Assembly (NCBI GenBank): GCA_964586425.1
Contig: CAZPHI010000022.1
Span: 1 to 33,670 of the forward strand
Source of the DNA: CAZPHI01 sp964586425
Lineage (GTDB): Bacteria > Bacillota > Clostridia > Lachnospirales > Lachnospiraceae
DNA: 33,670 bases
Direction of reading: 5' to 3'
The notes beneath the pieces were generated by a model, which was not told the origin of the DNA, did not search any database, and was given only the letters and a program-made list of their open reading frames with translations. The position numbers were made by a program, and so were the translations under genes. Below, piece by piece: positions 6,503-15,521 of the stretch. Each line of letters starts with the position of its first letter. The first letter of the stretch is position 1.

Positions 6503-8368
6503 TTATGCAGTCTTTTCAAACTGGCTGTTATAAAGTGCAGCGTAGAAGCCGCCCTGCTCAAGTAATACTTCATGATTACCCTGTTCGATTATATCTCCAT
6601 CTTTCATAACCAGAATTAAATCCGCATCTTTGATAGTTGATAATCTATGAGCAATAACGAAGCTCGTTCTGCCCTTCATAAGGTTATCCATGGCTTTCTG
6701 AATCTGCTCCTCTGTTCTCGTATCAACAGAACTTGTTGCCTCATCAAGAATTAATATCTTGTTATCTGCAAGAATTGCTCTCGCAATTGTAAGAAGCTGT
6801 TTCTGTCCCTGAGATACATTACTTGCATCTTCATTAAGTTCCATATCATATCCACCTGGAAGTGTCTGAATAAAGTGATGTGCATGAGCTGCTTTCGCTG
6901 CTGCAATAACCTCTTCATCTGTTGCATCCAATCTTCCGTATCTGATATTCTCCATAATGCTGCCTTTGAATAGCCAAGTATCCTGTAATACCATACCAAA
7001 TGCTTCTCTCAATTCACTTCTATCAAAATCCTTGATGTCGTAACCGTCAATCTTAATCTTACCACTATTAACATCATAGAATCTCATTAAAAGTTTGACC
7101 ATCGTAGTCTTACCAGCTCCTGTTGGTCCTACTATTGCAATCTTTTGTCCCTGCTTAATCTCTGCTGAGAAATCATTAATAATTATATTATCTGGATTAT
7201 ATCCAAAGTGAACATCCTCGAAGGAAACATTACCAGTTAGTTCATTAATTCCTATTGGTGCATGATTCTCAGCCTGTTGTGTCTCCTCTTCCTGACCGAG
7301 GAATTCAAATACACGCTCAGCTGCTGCAGCTGTTGACTGAAGCATATTGGATATCTGTGCAATCTGGCCGATTGGCTGAGTAAAACTCTTAACATACTGA
7401 ATGAATGATTGAATATTACCTACTGTAATTGTTCCTTTGGCTGCAAGAATACCACCAACAATAGCAACAGCAACATATCCAAGATTACCTACGAAGTTCA
7501 TAATAGGCTGCATAAGTCCTGACAAGAACTGTGATTTCCAAGCCGAATTATAAAGAACCTTATTAGTATCTTCGAATTCCTTAAGAACTTCTTCCTCACG
7601 ATTATACGCTTTGATTATGGTATGTCCTGAGAATACCTCCTCAACCTGGCCATTAACATGACCAAGATATTCCTGCTGAGCTTTAAAGTACTTCTGTGAT
7701 TTCTTAACAATGAATGAAATCATAATCATTGATATTGGCAGAATTACGAATGTAATCAATGTAAGAAGCCAGCTTATTGTAAGCATCATTACAAGAATAC
7801 CAATAATCATAGTAACAGATGAAATCAACTGGGATACACTCTGATTTAAGCTCATTCCCAAGGTATCAACATCATTAGTTACAACTGAAAGTACTTCACC
7901 ATTAGTCTTTTTATCAAAATAGTTCATTGGAAGTCTATTAATTTTAGCTGTAAGTTCTTTTCTCATTCTAAAACTGATTTTCTGTGATATTCCAGTCATA
8001 AGAATTCCCTGAATGAATGAGAATAATGCACTGATTCCATATAAAACCAAGAGAAATATAAGTATTTCTGCTACCTTATCAAAATTAATCCCATTACCAC
8101 CAGTGAATTTGGATGCAAATCCATTGAATATCTCTGTAGTAGCATTACCAAGTATCTTAGGTCCTACAATAGAGAACACCGTACTCGCTGCAGCGAATAT
8201 CATTACTACTAACACTGCATATTTGTATTTTCCAATATACTGGAGGAGTTTAAGCATTGTGCCTTTAAAATCTTTGGCTTTTTCGCCTGCTCCCATTCCT
8301 CTCATTGGTCCACCCATTGGACCTCTTCTTGGTCTTTTTACCTGAATGTTTTCTGATTCCTGACTCAT
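6503..8368 (-). CDS. ABC multidrug exporter half-transporter B (catalytic Walker B subunit)
   Basis: A six-helix type IV exporter domain is followed by an ATPase domain. The N-terminal tail is Gly/Met/Pro/Arg-rich (RGPMGGPMRGMGAG). With the chosen start, Walker A GPTGAGKT is at 414-421, signature VSQGQ at 518-522, Walker B ILILDE at 538-543 and the H-loop His at 574. Glu and His are canonical here but the signature is not (SQGQ for SGGQ), which is the complement of the partner encoded upstream. This matches heterodimeric exporters such as BmrCD, EfrCD or TM287/288. The frame is open to an ATG at 8404, but AAAGGAGG sits 6 nt before the ATG at 8368, just after the partner's stop, so 621 residues are preferred. 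Substrate is unknown; multidrug export is inferred from family and MarR control. Confidence 0.9.
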   Translation of the reverse strand: MSQESENIQVKRPRRGPMGGPMRGMGAGEKAKDFKGTMLKLLQYIGKYKYAVLVVMIFAAASTVFSIVGPKILGNATTEIFNGFASKFTGGNGINFDKVAEILIFLLVLYGISALFSFIQGILMTGISQKISFRMRKELTAKINRLPMNYFDKKTNGEVLSVVTNDVDTLGMSLNQSVSQLISSVTMIIGILVMMLTISWLLTLITFVILPISMIMISFIVKKSQKYFKAQQEYLGHVNGQVEEVFSGHTIIKAYNREEEVLKEFEDTNKVLYNSAWKSQFLSGLMQPIMNFVGNLGYVAVAIVGGILAAKGTITVGNIQSFIQYVKSFTQPIGQIAQISNMLQSTAAAAERVFEFLGQEEETQQAENHAPIGINELTGNVSFEDVHFGYNPDNIIINDFSAEIKQGQKIAIVGPTGAGKTTMVKLLMRFYDVNSGKIKIDGYDIKDFDRSELREAFGMVLQDTWLFKGSIMENIRYGRLDATDEEVIAAAKAAHAHHFIQTLPGGYDMELNEDASNVSQGQKQLLTIARAILADNKILILDEATSSVDTRTEEQIQKAMDNLMKGRTSFVIAHRLSTIKDADLILVMKDGDIIEQGNHEVLLEQGGFYAALYNSQFEKTA

Positions 8369-8369
8369 G

Positions 8370-10541
8370 TTAATCCTCCTTTCCTGACTTAATGCTTTCT
8401 TCAATACTTTCGCTGTCTATCATCTCAATATCAGCTGCTGATAACTGTGAAGTAGCAATCTGTCTATATATTTCATTATTTTTCAGTAACTCTTTATGAG
8501 TACCTATTCCACTAATTTTTCCATCATCAAGAACAATAATCTGTTCTGCATGAAGAATCGTACTAATTCTCTGTGCAACAATAATAACTGTTGCATCACC
8601 AGTCTCCTCTTTTAATGCCTGACGAAGAACTACATCTGTTTTATAATCAAGTGCTGAGAAACTATCATCAAAGACATAAATCTTAGGTTCTTTGGCAATC
8701 GCTCTGGCAATTGATAATCTTTGTTTCTGTCCACCTGATACATTACTTCCGCCCTGTGCAATTGGACTGTCATACTTTTCATTCTTTTCATTAATGAAGT
8801 CTTCTGCCTGTGCTATACTAGCTGCTTTAACAACATTCTCAGCTGATGTATCAGGACATCCAAATCTAATATTAGAATCTATTGTTCCAGAGAAAAGAAC
8901 TGATTTCTGTGGTACAAATCCAATCATATCTCTAAGATCATGCTGTGTCATCTTTCTTATATCAACACCATCAATATCAATTTCACCACCGCTTACATCA
9001 TATAGACGTGGAATCAGGTTAACAAGTGTTGATTTACCATTACCTGTACTACCAATAATTGCTGTAGTCTGACCTGGTTTAGCAGTAAATGTTATATTTT
9101 CAATAACATTTTCCTTAGCATTAGGATATGCGAAGCTTACATTCTTAAACTCTACAACACCTTTGCCAGTTGTCTTCTCTGCTACCTTTGGATCATGAAT
9201 TGAAGGCTTAGTATCAAGAACCTCTTGAATTCGATTAGCCGCAACACCAGCTCTTGGAAGCATAATTGAAATCATGGTTATCATTAAGAATGACATTACA
9301 ATCTGCATAGTATATGTCATGAATGCAATCATATCACCAACCTGAAGACTTCCGGAATCAATACCTTTTCCGCCAAACCAGATAATAGCTACAGAGACAA
9401 CATTCATAATGAACATCATAATAGGCATCATCAGAGCCATAACACGGCTTGTGAATAACTGTGTCTTTGTAAGATCTATATTGGCTTGTTCAAATCTTTC
9501 TTCTTCATGTTTTTCTCTACTGAAAGCTCTAATAACTGGAAGTCCTGTTAAAATCTCTCTCTCAACGAGATTAACTCTATCAACGAGGCTTTGCATCTTC
9601 TTGAATTTTGGCATTGCTGCGACCATTAATGTAAGTACTACGATGAGTATTGCACCTACTGCCGCCGCAATAATCCATGACATTGAGCCATTAGAATTCA
9701 TTACCTTCCAGATACCACCAATACCAAGTATTGGTGCATAAAGTACCATTCTTAAAAGCATTACTGTTACCATCTGAACCTGCTGTACATCATTAGTACT
9801 TCTTGTAATTAATGAAGCAGTTGAGAATTTATCCATCTCGGTGCTTGAGAATGATACAACATTCTTGAATATATTCAGACGTAAATCCATACCTATTCGT
9901 GCAGCAACCTTAGAAGCTATAAATCCGACGATAATTGTGCTAAGCATAATGATTAATGCAATTAAAAGCATCTTTAATCCAACTTTTACCATATAGCTTA
10001 TCTGCTGATCGCTTTTGTCAATGCCTAAAGCGTCTTTTTCACTAATTATTACCTGAGAGAGCATTGTACTTACTGTAGAATCTCCCATTGTCTCAAATGT
10101 TTCTGTCACCTTATCAAGTATCTGATTTTTTGCCTCTGAAGGAAGCATTGGAAGCATCTCTAAAGACATTTCTCCTGATTGTTGAAGCATAAACACAGCC
10201 ATAATAGGCTTCGAAAGAATAACATCGATTTTGTCCAAATCCTCATCTTTCGTAGTATTCAGCTTATAGGAGGCTACATTATAGCCCTGTGCTTCATCAT
10301 AGAAACTGTCAACTATTGCTGCATTCTCACTTGTCATAAACTGTTTTGCAGCATTGTAAGTATCTGCTGTTATGTTTTCTGGCACATTACTGTCAATGCC
10401 ATACTTTGCAATACCAACATTAACAATGTCAGATGTATACTGTGGCAATGCAAGATCACAATATGCCTGACCTACAAGAAGCACAAAGATAATTGCTATC
10501 CATCCAGCTTCTTTTTTCATAAATTTAAATATGTTTAGCAT
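8370..10541 (-). CDS. ABC multidrug exporter half-transporter A (degenerate ATP site subunit)
   Basis: This 723-residue half-transporter has an extra extracytoplasmic domain of about 150 residues between helix 1 (12-33) and helix 2 (about 186-208), as in some BmrC/EfrC-like subunits. Walker A is GSTGNGKS (497-504) and the signature is canonical VSGGQ (601-605). The Walker B end is IYVFDD, with Asp626 where the catalytic Glu belongs, and the H-loop residue is Gln657 (VAQRIST) instead of His. These two changes mark the non-hydrolytic site of heterodimeric ABC exporters. The ATG overlaps the marR stop by 7 nt, with AAAGGGAAG as ribosome site, so it is translationally coupled to the regulator. 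The acidic C-terminal tail (about 700-723) is probably flexible. Confidence 0.9.
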   Translation of the reverse strand: MLNIFKFMKKEAGWIAIIFVLLVGQAYCDLALPQYTSDIVNVGIAKYGIDSNVPENITADTYNAAKQFMTSENAAIVDSFYDEAQGYNVASYKLNTTKDEDLDKIDVILSKPIMAVFMLQQSGEMSLEMLPMLPSEAKNQILDKVTETFETMGDSTVSTMLSQVIISEKDALGIDKSDQQISYMVKVGLKMLLIALIIMLSTIIVGFIASKVAARIGMDLRLNIFKNVVSFSSTEMDKFSTASLITRSTNDVQQVQMVTVMLLRMVLYAPILGIGGIWKVMNSNGSMSWIIAAAVGAILIVVLTLMVAAMPKFKKMQSLVDRVNLVEREILTGLPVIRAFSREKHEEERFEQANIDLTKTQLFTSRVMALMMPIMMFIMNVVSVAIIWFGGKGIDSGSLQVGDMIAFMTYTMQIVMSFLMITMISIMLPRAGVAANRIQEVLDTKPSIHDPKVAEKTTGKGVVEFKNVSFAYPNAKENVIENITFTAKPGQTTAIIGSTGNGKSTLVNLIPRLYDVSGGEIDIDGVDIRKMTQHDLRDMIGFVPQKSVLFSGTIDSNIRFGCPDTSAENVVKAASIAQAEDFINEKNEKYDSPIAQGGSNVSGGQKQRLSIARAIAKEPKIYVFDDSFSALDYKTDVVLRQALKEETGDATVIIVAQRISTILHAEQIIVLDDGKISGIGTHKELLKNNEIYRQIATSQLSAADIEMIDSESIEESIKSGKED

Positions 10542-11035
10542 TGTTTCTTCCCTTTCTCTAATAATAATTTGTGTTCACTTTCAAATATTGTATAAAACTT
10601 GTTTAGAAGTTCTATCATCATCTTCATGTCTGTATCACCCATACGTCTGTACACATTATCAAGCATTATATCCATATTGCTCTTCATATTCTCGACTTTA
10701 TCCTGTCCTTTTTGCGTAAGTACAAGATATGACTGTCTTTTGTCTTTTTTATTGATTATTTTCTCGACAAGTCCCATGTCCTCCAGCTCACCTATAGTCT
10801 TTGAGGCTGCTGCATTCGTCATATGCATCTTATCAGCAATAATGGATACTGTAGCATATTCATTCTCCTTAATCAAATAATTGATATTAAGAATTGTAAG
10901 CATCTCACTGCGTTTTAACCCCTGCGTACATTCTGCATGAAACAGTTTCTTGAATTTTTCTCCAATATTAATTATCTCCATATGCTTTGGTATATCTCTA
11001 CCTAATTGCTCACCCAACAAACCATCTCCCTTCAT
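10535..11035 (-). CDS. MarR-family transcriptional regulator of the ABC exporter
   Basis: This is a winged-helix MarR protein: a helical dimerisation start (IPKHMEIINIGEKFKKLF), a recognition region (YATVSIIADKMHMTNAAASKTIGELEDMGLVEKI), a wing (NKKDKRQSYLVLTQKGQ) and a C-terminal dimerisation helix. It is the first gene of the marR-ABC-ABC operon and overlaps the next gene by 7 nt. The start is uncertain. The frame is open to a TTG at 11059 that lies inside an operator and lacks a ribosome site. The ATG at 11035 also lacks one, while two in-frame TTG codons about 12 nt further in follow AAGGGAG. I list the ATG. The promoter overlaps twin palindromes that are probably its own operators, so autorepression relieved by a drug-like ligand is the expected control. 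Confidence 0.85.
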   Translation of the reverse strand: MKGDGLLGEQLGRDIPKHMEIINIGEKFKKLFHAECTQGLKRSEMLTILNINYLIKENEYATVSIIADKMHMTNAAASKTIGELEDMGLVEKIINKKDKRQSYLVLTQKGQDKVENMKSNMDIMLDNVYRRMGDTDMKMMIELLNKFYTIFESEHKLLLEKGKKQC

Positions 11036-11054
11036 TCTAGTATAATAAAAAAAT

Positions 11055-11109
11055 AACAAGGTTAAACTTCGGAATTTAATTAACCGAATTAATATTTAAC
11101 CTTGTTAAC
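11055..11109 (-). promoter_or_regulatory. Paired palindromic MarR operator / long inverted repeat in the marR leader
   Basis: Two 12-bp arms, AACAAGGTTAAA (11055-11066) and TTTAACCTTGTT (11095-11106), are exact inverted copies. Each arm with its flank is itself a short palindrome of the type TTAAC-N3-GTTA(A), the size and form of a MarR-dimer site. One site covers the expected transcription start, the other lies about 20 nt before the start codon. In RNA the arms, plus an inner TTCGG/CCGAA pair, would form a hairpin followed by ATTTTTTTATT, so an attenuator function is also possible. Confidence 0.65.
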
Positions 11110-11110
11110 T

Positions 11111-11138
11111 ATTATATGCATTCATTATCGAATGTCAA
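11111..11138 (-). promoter_or_regulatory. Consensus promoter of the marR-ABC-ABC operon
   Basis: TTGACA (11138-11133 on minus), a 16-nt spacer and TATAAT (11116-11111) match both sigma-A hexamers perfectly. The first half of the paired operator starts 2 nt after the -10 box, which is consistent with repression by steric block. Confidence 0.8.
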
Positions 11139-11180
11139 CAGTACTCAAATTATTTTAATACATTGTTTATAAATGTTTTA

Positions 11181-12200
11181 TCAATTGTTTTTCTTTTTAG
11201 AATATCTAGCTTGTAATACTGCACTAATCGCAGAAACGCATGGCACTGTTAGAATAACACCAAGGCTTCCTGCTATTCCCTGCATAATCTCTATTCCAAT
11301 ACTGTATGAATTAATTATCTGCAAAAAAGGTAGGTCATATGCATAGTTAATTACCAGTGTACTAAGTGAGCCTCCTGCAAATGCGAGAATCAGTGTGTTA
11401 GACATAGTTCCCATCATATCTTTACCAACTGTCATGCCACTTTCAAATAACTGGAATGAATTAAGTTCAGGTTTTTTATCATGAATCTCTGCAATTGTTG
11501 ATGATACCGACATTGCTACATCCATTACGGCACCAAGTGATGCAATAAGAATTCCAGAGAATAGTAATCCTCCAATCTGTATCTTGGTTACCTGACCTAC
11601 ATATAAAAGTGTCTCAATATTAGATACATTATATCCATCAATTCCAGCAACAATTCCAAACAGCCATGCTGAAATTCCTGCTATCAAGACACCAAAGATT
11701 GTACCAATAATAGAAGAGACTGTCTTAACAGACACTCCGCCAATAAGATACATTGTAACAGCCGTTGTAATTACTGTTATAACAACTGCCGCAAAGAATA
11801 TCAATACAAATCCAATAACAGCCCAGCCTCTGTCAATTGAATAGACTGATACAAGACTATTATCTCCAGAAGTACTTACTATTACAATAACCTTTGAACC
11901 CGTATAACAGGTTGCTCCAAACAAATTACCATCAGAGCTTGTAGCTTCAAACTCTCTTCCCTTCAGTTCTCCTGTAGTCAATCTTACTTTTACAGTCTGA
12001 GAGCCTACTCTCGTTCCATCCTCCTGCATATTATCAGAGATAATTGCAGTAACTACAGCTTTCTCAAAAGTTCTTCCTGTAGTTGACACCATCTCAGTTT
12101 TGTCAACCTTACAGTATATACTGACAAATACCATAAATGCAGCGACTAGCACTGCACTTATGGTAAGTCTTAATAAAGTGGATTTTTTATTCTTTAACAT
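11181..12200 (-). CDS. YibE/F-family membrane protein
   Basis: This 339-residue protein starts with a helix (about 11-28). An extracytoplasmic beta-rich domain of about 100 residues (TFEKAVVTAIISDNMQEDG, then VKVRLTTGELKGREFEA) follows, and then a run of membrane helices to the end. Family marks are GAVMDVAMSVSSTIAEI and ESGMTVGKDMMGTMSNTLILAFAGGSL, which identify YibE/F (PF07907); the biochemical role of the family is unknown. It is somewhat shorter than usual, with only one or two helices between the soluble domain and the conserved core. No strong ribosome site precedes the ATG. The reading frame of the disrupted phosphatase gene upstream ends 4 nt before it, so translation was probably coupled to that gene and may have suffered from its disruption. 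Confidence 0.85.
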   Translation of the reverse strand: MLKNKKSTLLRLTISAVLVAAFMVFVSIYCKVDKTEMVSTTGRTFEKAVVTAIISDNMQEDGTRVGSQTVKVRLTTGELKGREFEATSSDGNLFGATCYTGSKVIVIVSTSGDNSLVSVYSIDRGWAVIGFVLIFFAAVVITVITTAVTMYLIGGVSVKTVSSIIGTIFGVLIAGISAWLFGIVAGIDGYNVSNIETLLYVGQVTKIQIGGLLFSGILIASLGAVMDVAMSVSSTIAEIHDKKPELNSFQLFESGMTVGKDMMGTMSNTLILAFAGGSLSTLVINYAYDLPFLQIINSYSIGIEIMQGIAGSLGVILTVPCVSAISAVLQARYSKKKNN

Positions 12201-12204
12201 TGGG

Positions 12205-13064
12205 TTATTTGTTTGTTCCGTATTTTCTTCTCTTGTCGTCTACAACAATTCCTGCAAGTACACCGCCTGAGATGATTGCGAGTACGATACCTGCTGCTCT
12301 AAAATCTCTGAATCTTTGCTCTGGTTTGTCTGGTTAATCTGATCACCTGCTGACATTATGAATGCTAAGTTAGGATTAGCTGCTACAGCATTAGATAATG
12401 TATGATTCCAGTTATATGCATCATTTCTTGCATAATACTCTGCTGAATTAGTGAATGTGTTATCCTCTGTAGCTGTCTGACCTTTTGAAGCACCAATCTG
12501 AGGAGCGCCTACATATAATAAAGAAAATTCTTCTGTACTTTCTGTTGAGTACTCATATACTTCTGACCACTGACCATTTGCCATTACTTCATAATAATAT
12601 GTAGTACTAGGTGTTAAAGATGTTGCTGTAACCTGGTTGGCATAAAGAACTGTTGTAAGCTCTCCTTCTGTAACATTCATTGTTTCATCCTTTTGACTTC
12701 CGTAGAATGTTATTCCTGTTGGGTTACCATCTTTATCTGTTAATCTTATTGCTGGTGTTTCTTTTGTATGTGAATACCATGCGAAATTAACCTGAGTTGA
12801 ATCTGAACCAGGTGTCATTGTTACCTGCTCAAAGTTATTTCTAATAGTCTCCCATTCTGTTTTCCATGCAGTCCATTCTGTCTCATCTGCATATACGTTT
12901 GAATATACTTTTGTACCATCTGACAATTCTGTAGCTGTTGTTTTGCTACTAGCCGCATTATTCCATGCTTCTCTTGTTGATGTTGCTGCATAAGCTGAAA
13001 AACCTGTACTTAATACACATGTTGCTGCCATTGCTACAGCAACCGCTCTTTTTGCTCTTCTCAT
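12205..13064 (-). pseudogene. Secreted purple-acid-phosphatase-like metallophosphoesterase, internally deleted and frameshifted
   Basis: The intact 5' part encodes a signal peptide (MRRAKRAVAVAMAATCVLSTGF, cut near AYA-ATS when joined), a fibronectin-like PAP N-terminal domain (about 80-175) and the start of a metallophosphatase domain with motif II (FIMSAGDQIN, D241). After about residue 253 the frame continues only to LQELL and stops at 12240. In the next frame, from about 12310 to the stop at 12205, the sequence encodes AAGIVLAIISGGVLAGIVVDD followed by RRKYGTNK, a typical C-terminal membrane anchor. The bulk of the catalytic domain is therefore missing and the two ends are out of frame. 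Motif I also reads VGAPQIG where GDPQ/GDxH is expected (A187 for Asp, GCT versus GAT). The ribosome site GGAGG lies 5 nt before the ATG. A sequencing artefact cannot explain the missing domain. Confidence 0.75.
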
Positions 13065-13181
13065 CCTTACCTCCGACGATTTTCTTTTTCATATTCTTGT
13101 CTCAACGACCTTAGTCATCTTAACAAAGCTATGTAAAAGAAATCATCGTCCACAGGTAAATGTTGTGTAAAAACTATATTA

Positions 13182-14549
13182 TTACATAAACTTCTTAATT
13201 AATGCTATTTTTACATTACTATATGGATGATATCTCATAGGAATATCAATACGTGATGATTTTTTTACCACACTTTTCCTATGGCTAAATGTTTCAAAGC
13301 CGTATTTTCCGTGATAATTGCCCATTCCACTCATACCAACACCGCCAAATGCAAGTTTTTCCGATGCAAGGTGAATAATAGTATCATTAATACAGCCCCC
13401 ACCAAAAGAGACTTCTTTTAAGAACATCTGCTCCACATACTTGTCCTCTGTAAATAGATATAATGCCAGAGGCTTTTCTCTCTTTTGGATTAATGTCTTT
13501 GCCTTTCTGATATCGGTGAAAGTAATCATCGGCAATACTGGCCCAAAGATTTCCTCCTGCATTATTCTTGATTTAAAAGTAATATTATCAAGCAAGGTGG
13601 GCTCAATCTTTCTGCTTACACGCTGATGACATCCTCCAAATACTACATTCTCACCTTCCATTAGTCCAATTATTCTGTCAAAATGCTTCTCATTAATTAT
13701 CTTTGGATAATCTGAATTCTCTAATGGACTGTTTCCTAACATCTTCGTAACTTCTTCTTTATAGCATTCAACGAATTCTTCCTTAACACTCTCATGAATC
13801 AGCAGATAATCTGGTGCCACACAAGTCTGCCCGCTGTTTAAGCATTTACCAAAAGCAATCCTTCTTGCCGCCATAGCAACATTAGCCGTAGCATCTACAA
13901 TACATGGGCTTTTACCTCCAAGTTCAAGTGTATGAGGAGTTACATATCTTGACGCCTTCTCCATAACAAGTCTTCCTACATTAACACCACCAGTAAAGAA
14001 TATATAGTCAAATCTTTGTTCCAAAAGTTCTGTATTTTTATCACGTCCACCTTTAACCACTGTTACATACTCTGCACTAAAGCTTTCCTTAATAATCTTA
14101 TCTATAATATCCGATGTAGCAGGCGAATATGCTGATGGCTTTAGTATACAACAATTACCTGCCGCAATTGCAGCAATTGCTGGTTCTATACACAAAAGAA
14201 AAGGATAATTCCATGGCGACATAATCAAGGCGACTCCATAAGGCTCCATTAATTCAAGACTAACTGATGGAAATTGTGCAAGAGGTGTGCTTACATAATG
14301 TGGGCGTGCCCATGAATTAAGATGCTTTCTCATATATCTTAATTCAGACAGTGCCATACCTATCTCCGTCATGTATGTCTCCTGCTTTGATTTACACAAA
14401 TCCTCCATTAATGCAGCATTAATTCCTGCGATATTATTAAGAATTGCCTTCTCTAGTCTATTAAGTGCGGCAATTCTATATTCTACACTTTTTGTTTGCT
14501 GCGAATCAAAAAACGCTCTCTGCTTATCAACAATATCTTTTATTATCAT
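13182..14549 (-). CDS. Class-3-type (non-phosphorylating) aldehyde dehydrogenase
   Basis: This full-length 455-residue NAD(P)-dependent aldehyde dehydrogenase is of the short class 3/YwdH-like type. The catalytic Cys243 lies in NSGQTCVAPDY, the general base Glu209 in TLELGGKSP, and the cofactor and oxyanion motifs are MSPWNYPF (111-117 region), KPSAYSP and FFTGG; EEIFGPVLP follows. The C-terminal extension (about 430-455) is basic and hydrophobic (VKIALIKKFM), as in membrane-associated fatty-aldehyde members. It oxidises aliphatic or aromatic aldehydes to acids; the actual substrate is unknown. It overlaps the Dus gene by 23 nt, with AAAGGG before the ATG, and is the last gene of the operon starting at the response regulator. 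Confidence 0.92.
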   Translation of the reverse strand: MIIKDIVDKQRAFFDSQQTKSVEYRIAALNRLEKAILNNIAGINAALMEDLCKSKQETYMTEIGMALSELRYMRKHLNSWARPHYVSTPLAQFPSVSLELMEPYGVALIMSPWNYPFLLCIEPAIAAIAAGNCCILKPSAYSPATSDIIDKIIKESFSAEYVTVVKGGRDKNTELLEQRFDYIFFTGGVNVGRLVMEKASRYVTPHTLELGGKSPCIVDATANVAMAARRIAFGKCLNSGQTCVAPDYLLIHESVKEEFVECYKEEVTKMLGNSPLENSDYPKIINEKHFDRIIGLMEGENVVFGGCHQRVSRKIEPTLLDNITFKSRIMQEEIFGPVLPMITFTDIRKAKTLIQKREKPLALYLFTEDKYVEQMFLKEVSFGGGCINDTIIHLASEKLAFGGVGMSGMGNYHGKYGFETFSHRKSVVKKSSRIDIPMRYHPYSNVKIALIKKFM

Positions 14550-15501
14550 ATATTTCCCTTTCCGCAGCTCTATAAGCTGACATTGTATTGCATTTACATA
14601 TCTTTTTATTAACTTTGTCCGAATCCATAAAATTACGGCTGAGATATATCCAGATTTCTTTTAATTTGAACAACACATCCTTTTCTCCTGACATCTCCTT
14701 TGAATAACCTTCTACAAGCAGATTAAGGAATTCTTTCATTTTATCATAATCAACTGTTTTTTCTGTATCTCCGTCCTTTATCCACTGCGCAAGATCCGGC
14801 GTACCAATAAGTCCTCGTCCAATCATATATTCATCAATGCTGCCAGGCTTTGTCATGTCACATTGCCTCTTAGCTTCACTATAATCATCTACCGAATTAA
14901 TATCTCCATTATAGCAAAGTATATTCTTACTATTCTTCATTGCATATATGAAAGAATCCATATGAACTTTGCCTTTATAATATTCTTTTTGTGTCCTTGG
15001 ATGGATTATTAGTCTGTACAAATCATACTTATTATATATATCAAGTAATTCCGCAAATTCGTCAGTTTCATACACACCAATTCGTGTTTTAACAGATACA
15101 TTAAGCTGTGGCATTACCGTCAGCTTTCTATCCATTATTTCATACAGGAAATTATCAAGATAGTCAGGGTAGCCAAGCATTCCCGAACCCTTCTTCTTAG
15201 TAACTACCGTTCCTGATGGACATCCAAGGTTAATATTAACCTCTCTGTAACCATAGTCATATATAATCCCTGCTGCCGCAAGAAAATCAGTCGCATTATT
15301 CGTCAATATCTGCGGTACCGCATCTATACCCTCATTATTTTCTGGAAGTATATCCCTCTTCTCCCTTGACTTCATAGCCGCATTCTTTCCAACAGCCATA
15401 AAAGGCATATAATACTTGTCTACACCTCCATAGCATGCATTATACGCCTTTCTATACACATATCCATTAACGCCCTCCATTGGGGCAAATAATATTCTCA
15501 T
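14527..15501 (-). CDS. tRNA-dihydrouridine synthase
   Basis: This 324-residue FMN-dependent TIM-barrel enzyme reduces uridine to dihydrouridine in the tRNA D-loop. It opens with LFAPMEGVNGYVYR (FMN-binding first strand) and has NLGCPSGTVV with catalytic Cys94, then KKKGSGM, VKTRIGV, LIIHPRTQKEYYKGK (substrate and FMN contacts) and MIGRGLIGTP near the phosphate site. Size and motifs are close to the DusC-like and short Firmicutes Dus enzymes; which uridines it modifies cannot be told. Its 3' end overlaps the aldehyde dehydrogenase start, and it begins 20 nt after the lipoprotein gene, with GAGG 4 nt before the ATG. Confidence 0.92.
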   Translation of the reverse strand: MRILFAPMEGVNGYVYRKAYNACYGGVDKYYMPFMAVGKNAAMKSREKRDILPENNEGIDAVPQILTNNATDFLAAAGIIYDYGYREVNINLGCPSGTVVTKKKGSGMLGYPDYLDNFLYEIMDRKLTVMPQLNVSVKTRIGVYETDEFAELLDIYNKYDLYRLIIHPRTQKEYYKGKVHMDSFIYAMKNSKNILCYNGDINSVDDYSEAKRQCDMTKPGSIDEYMIGRGLIGTPDLAQWIKDGDTEKTVDYDKMKEFLNLLVEGYSKEMSGEKDVLFKLKEIWIYLSRNFMDSDKVNKKICKCNTMSAYRAAEREIYDNKRYC

Positions 15502-15521
15502 AAAACCTCACATATTCATCA

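Noticed and set aside
8369..8404. Longer N-terminus for ABC subunit B, overlapping subunit A
   Set aside because: A near-perfect ribosome site precedes the ATG at 8368; the extra residues are just the frame through the end of subunit A.
11036..11059. Upstream TTG start for marR
   Set aside because: It falls inside the inverted repeat that looks like an operator and has no ribosome site.
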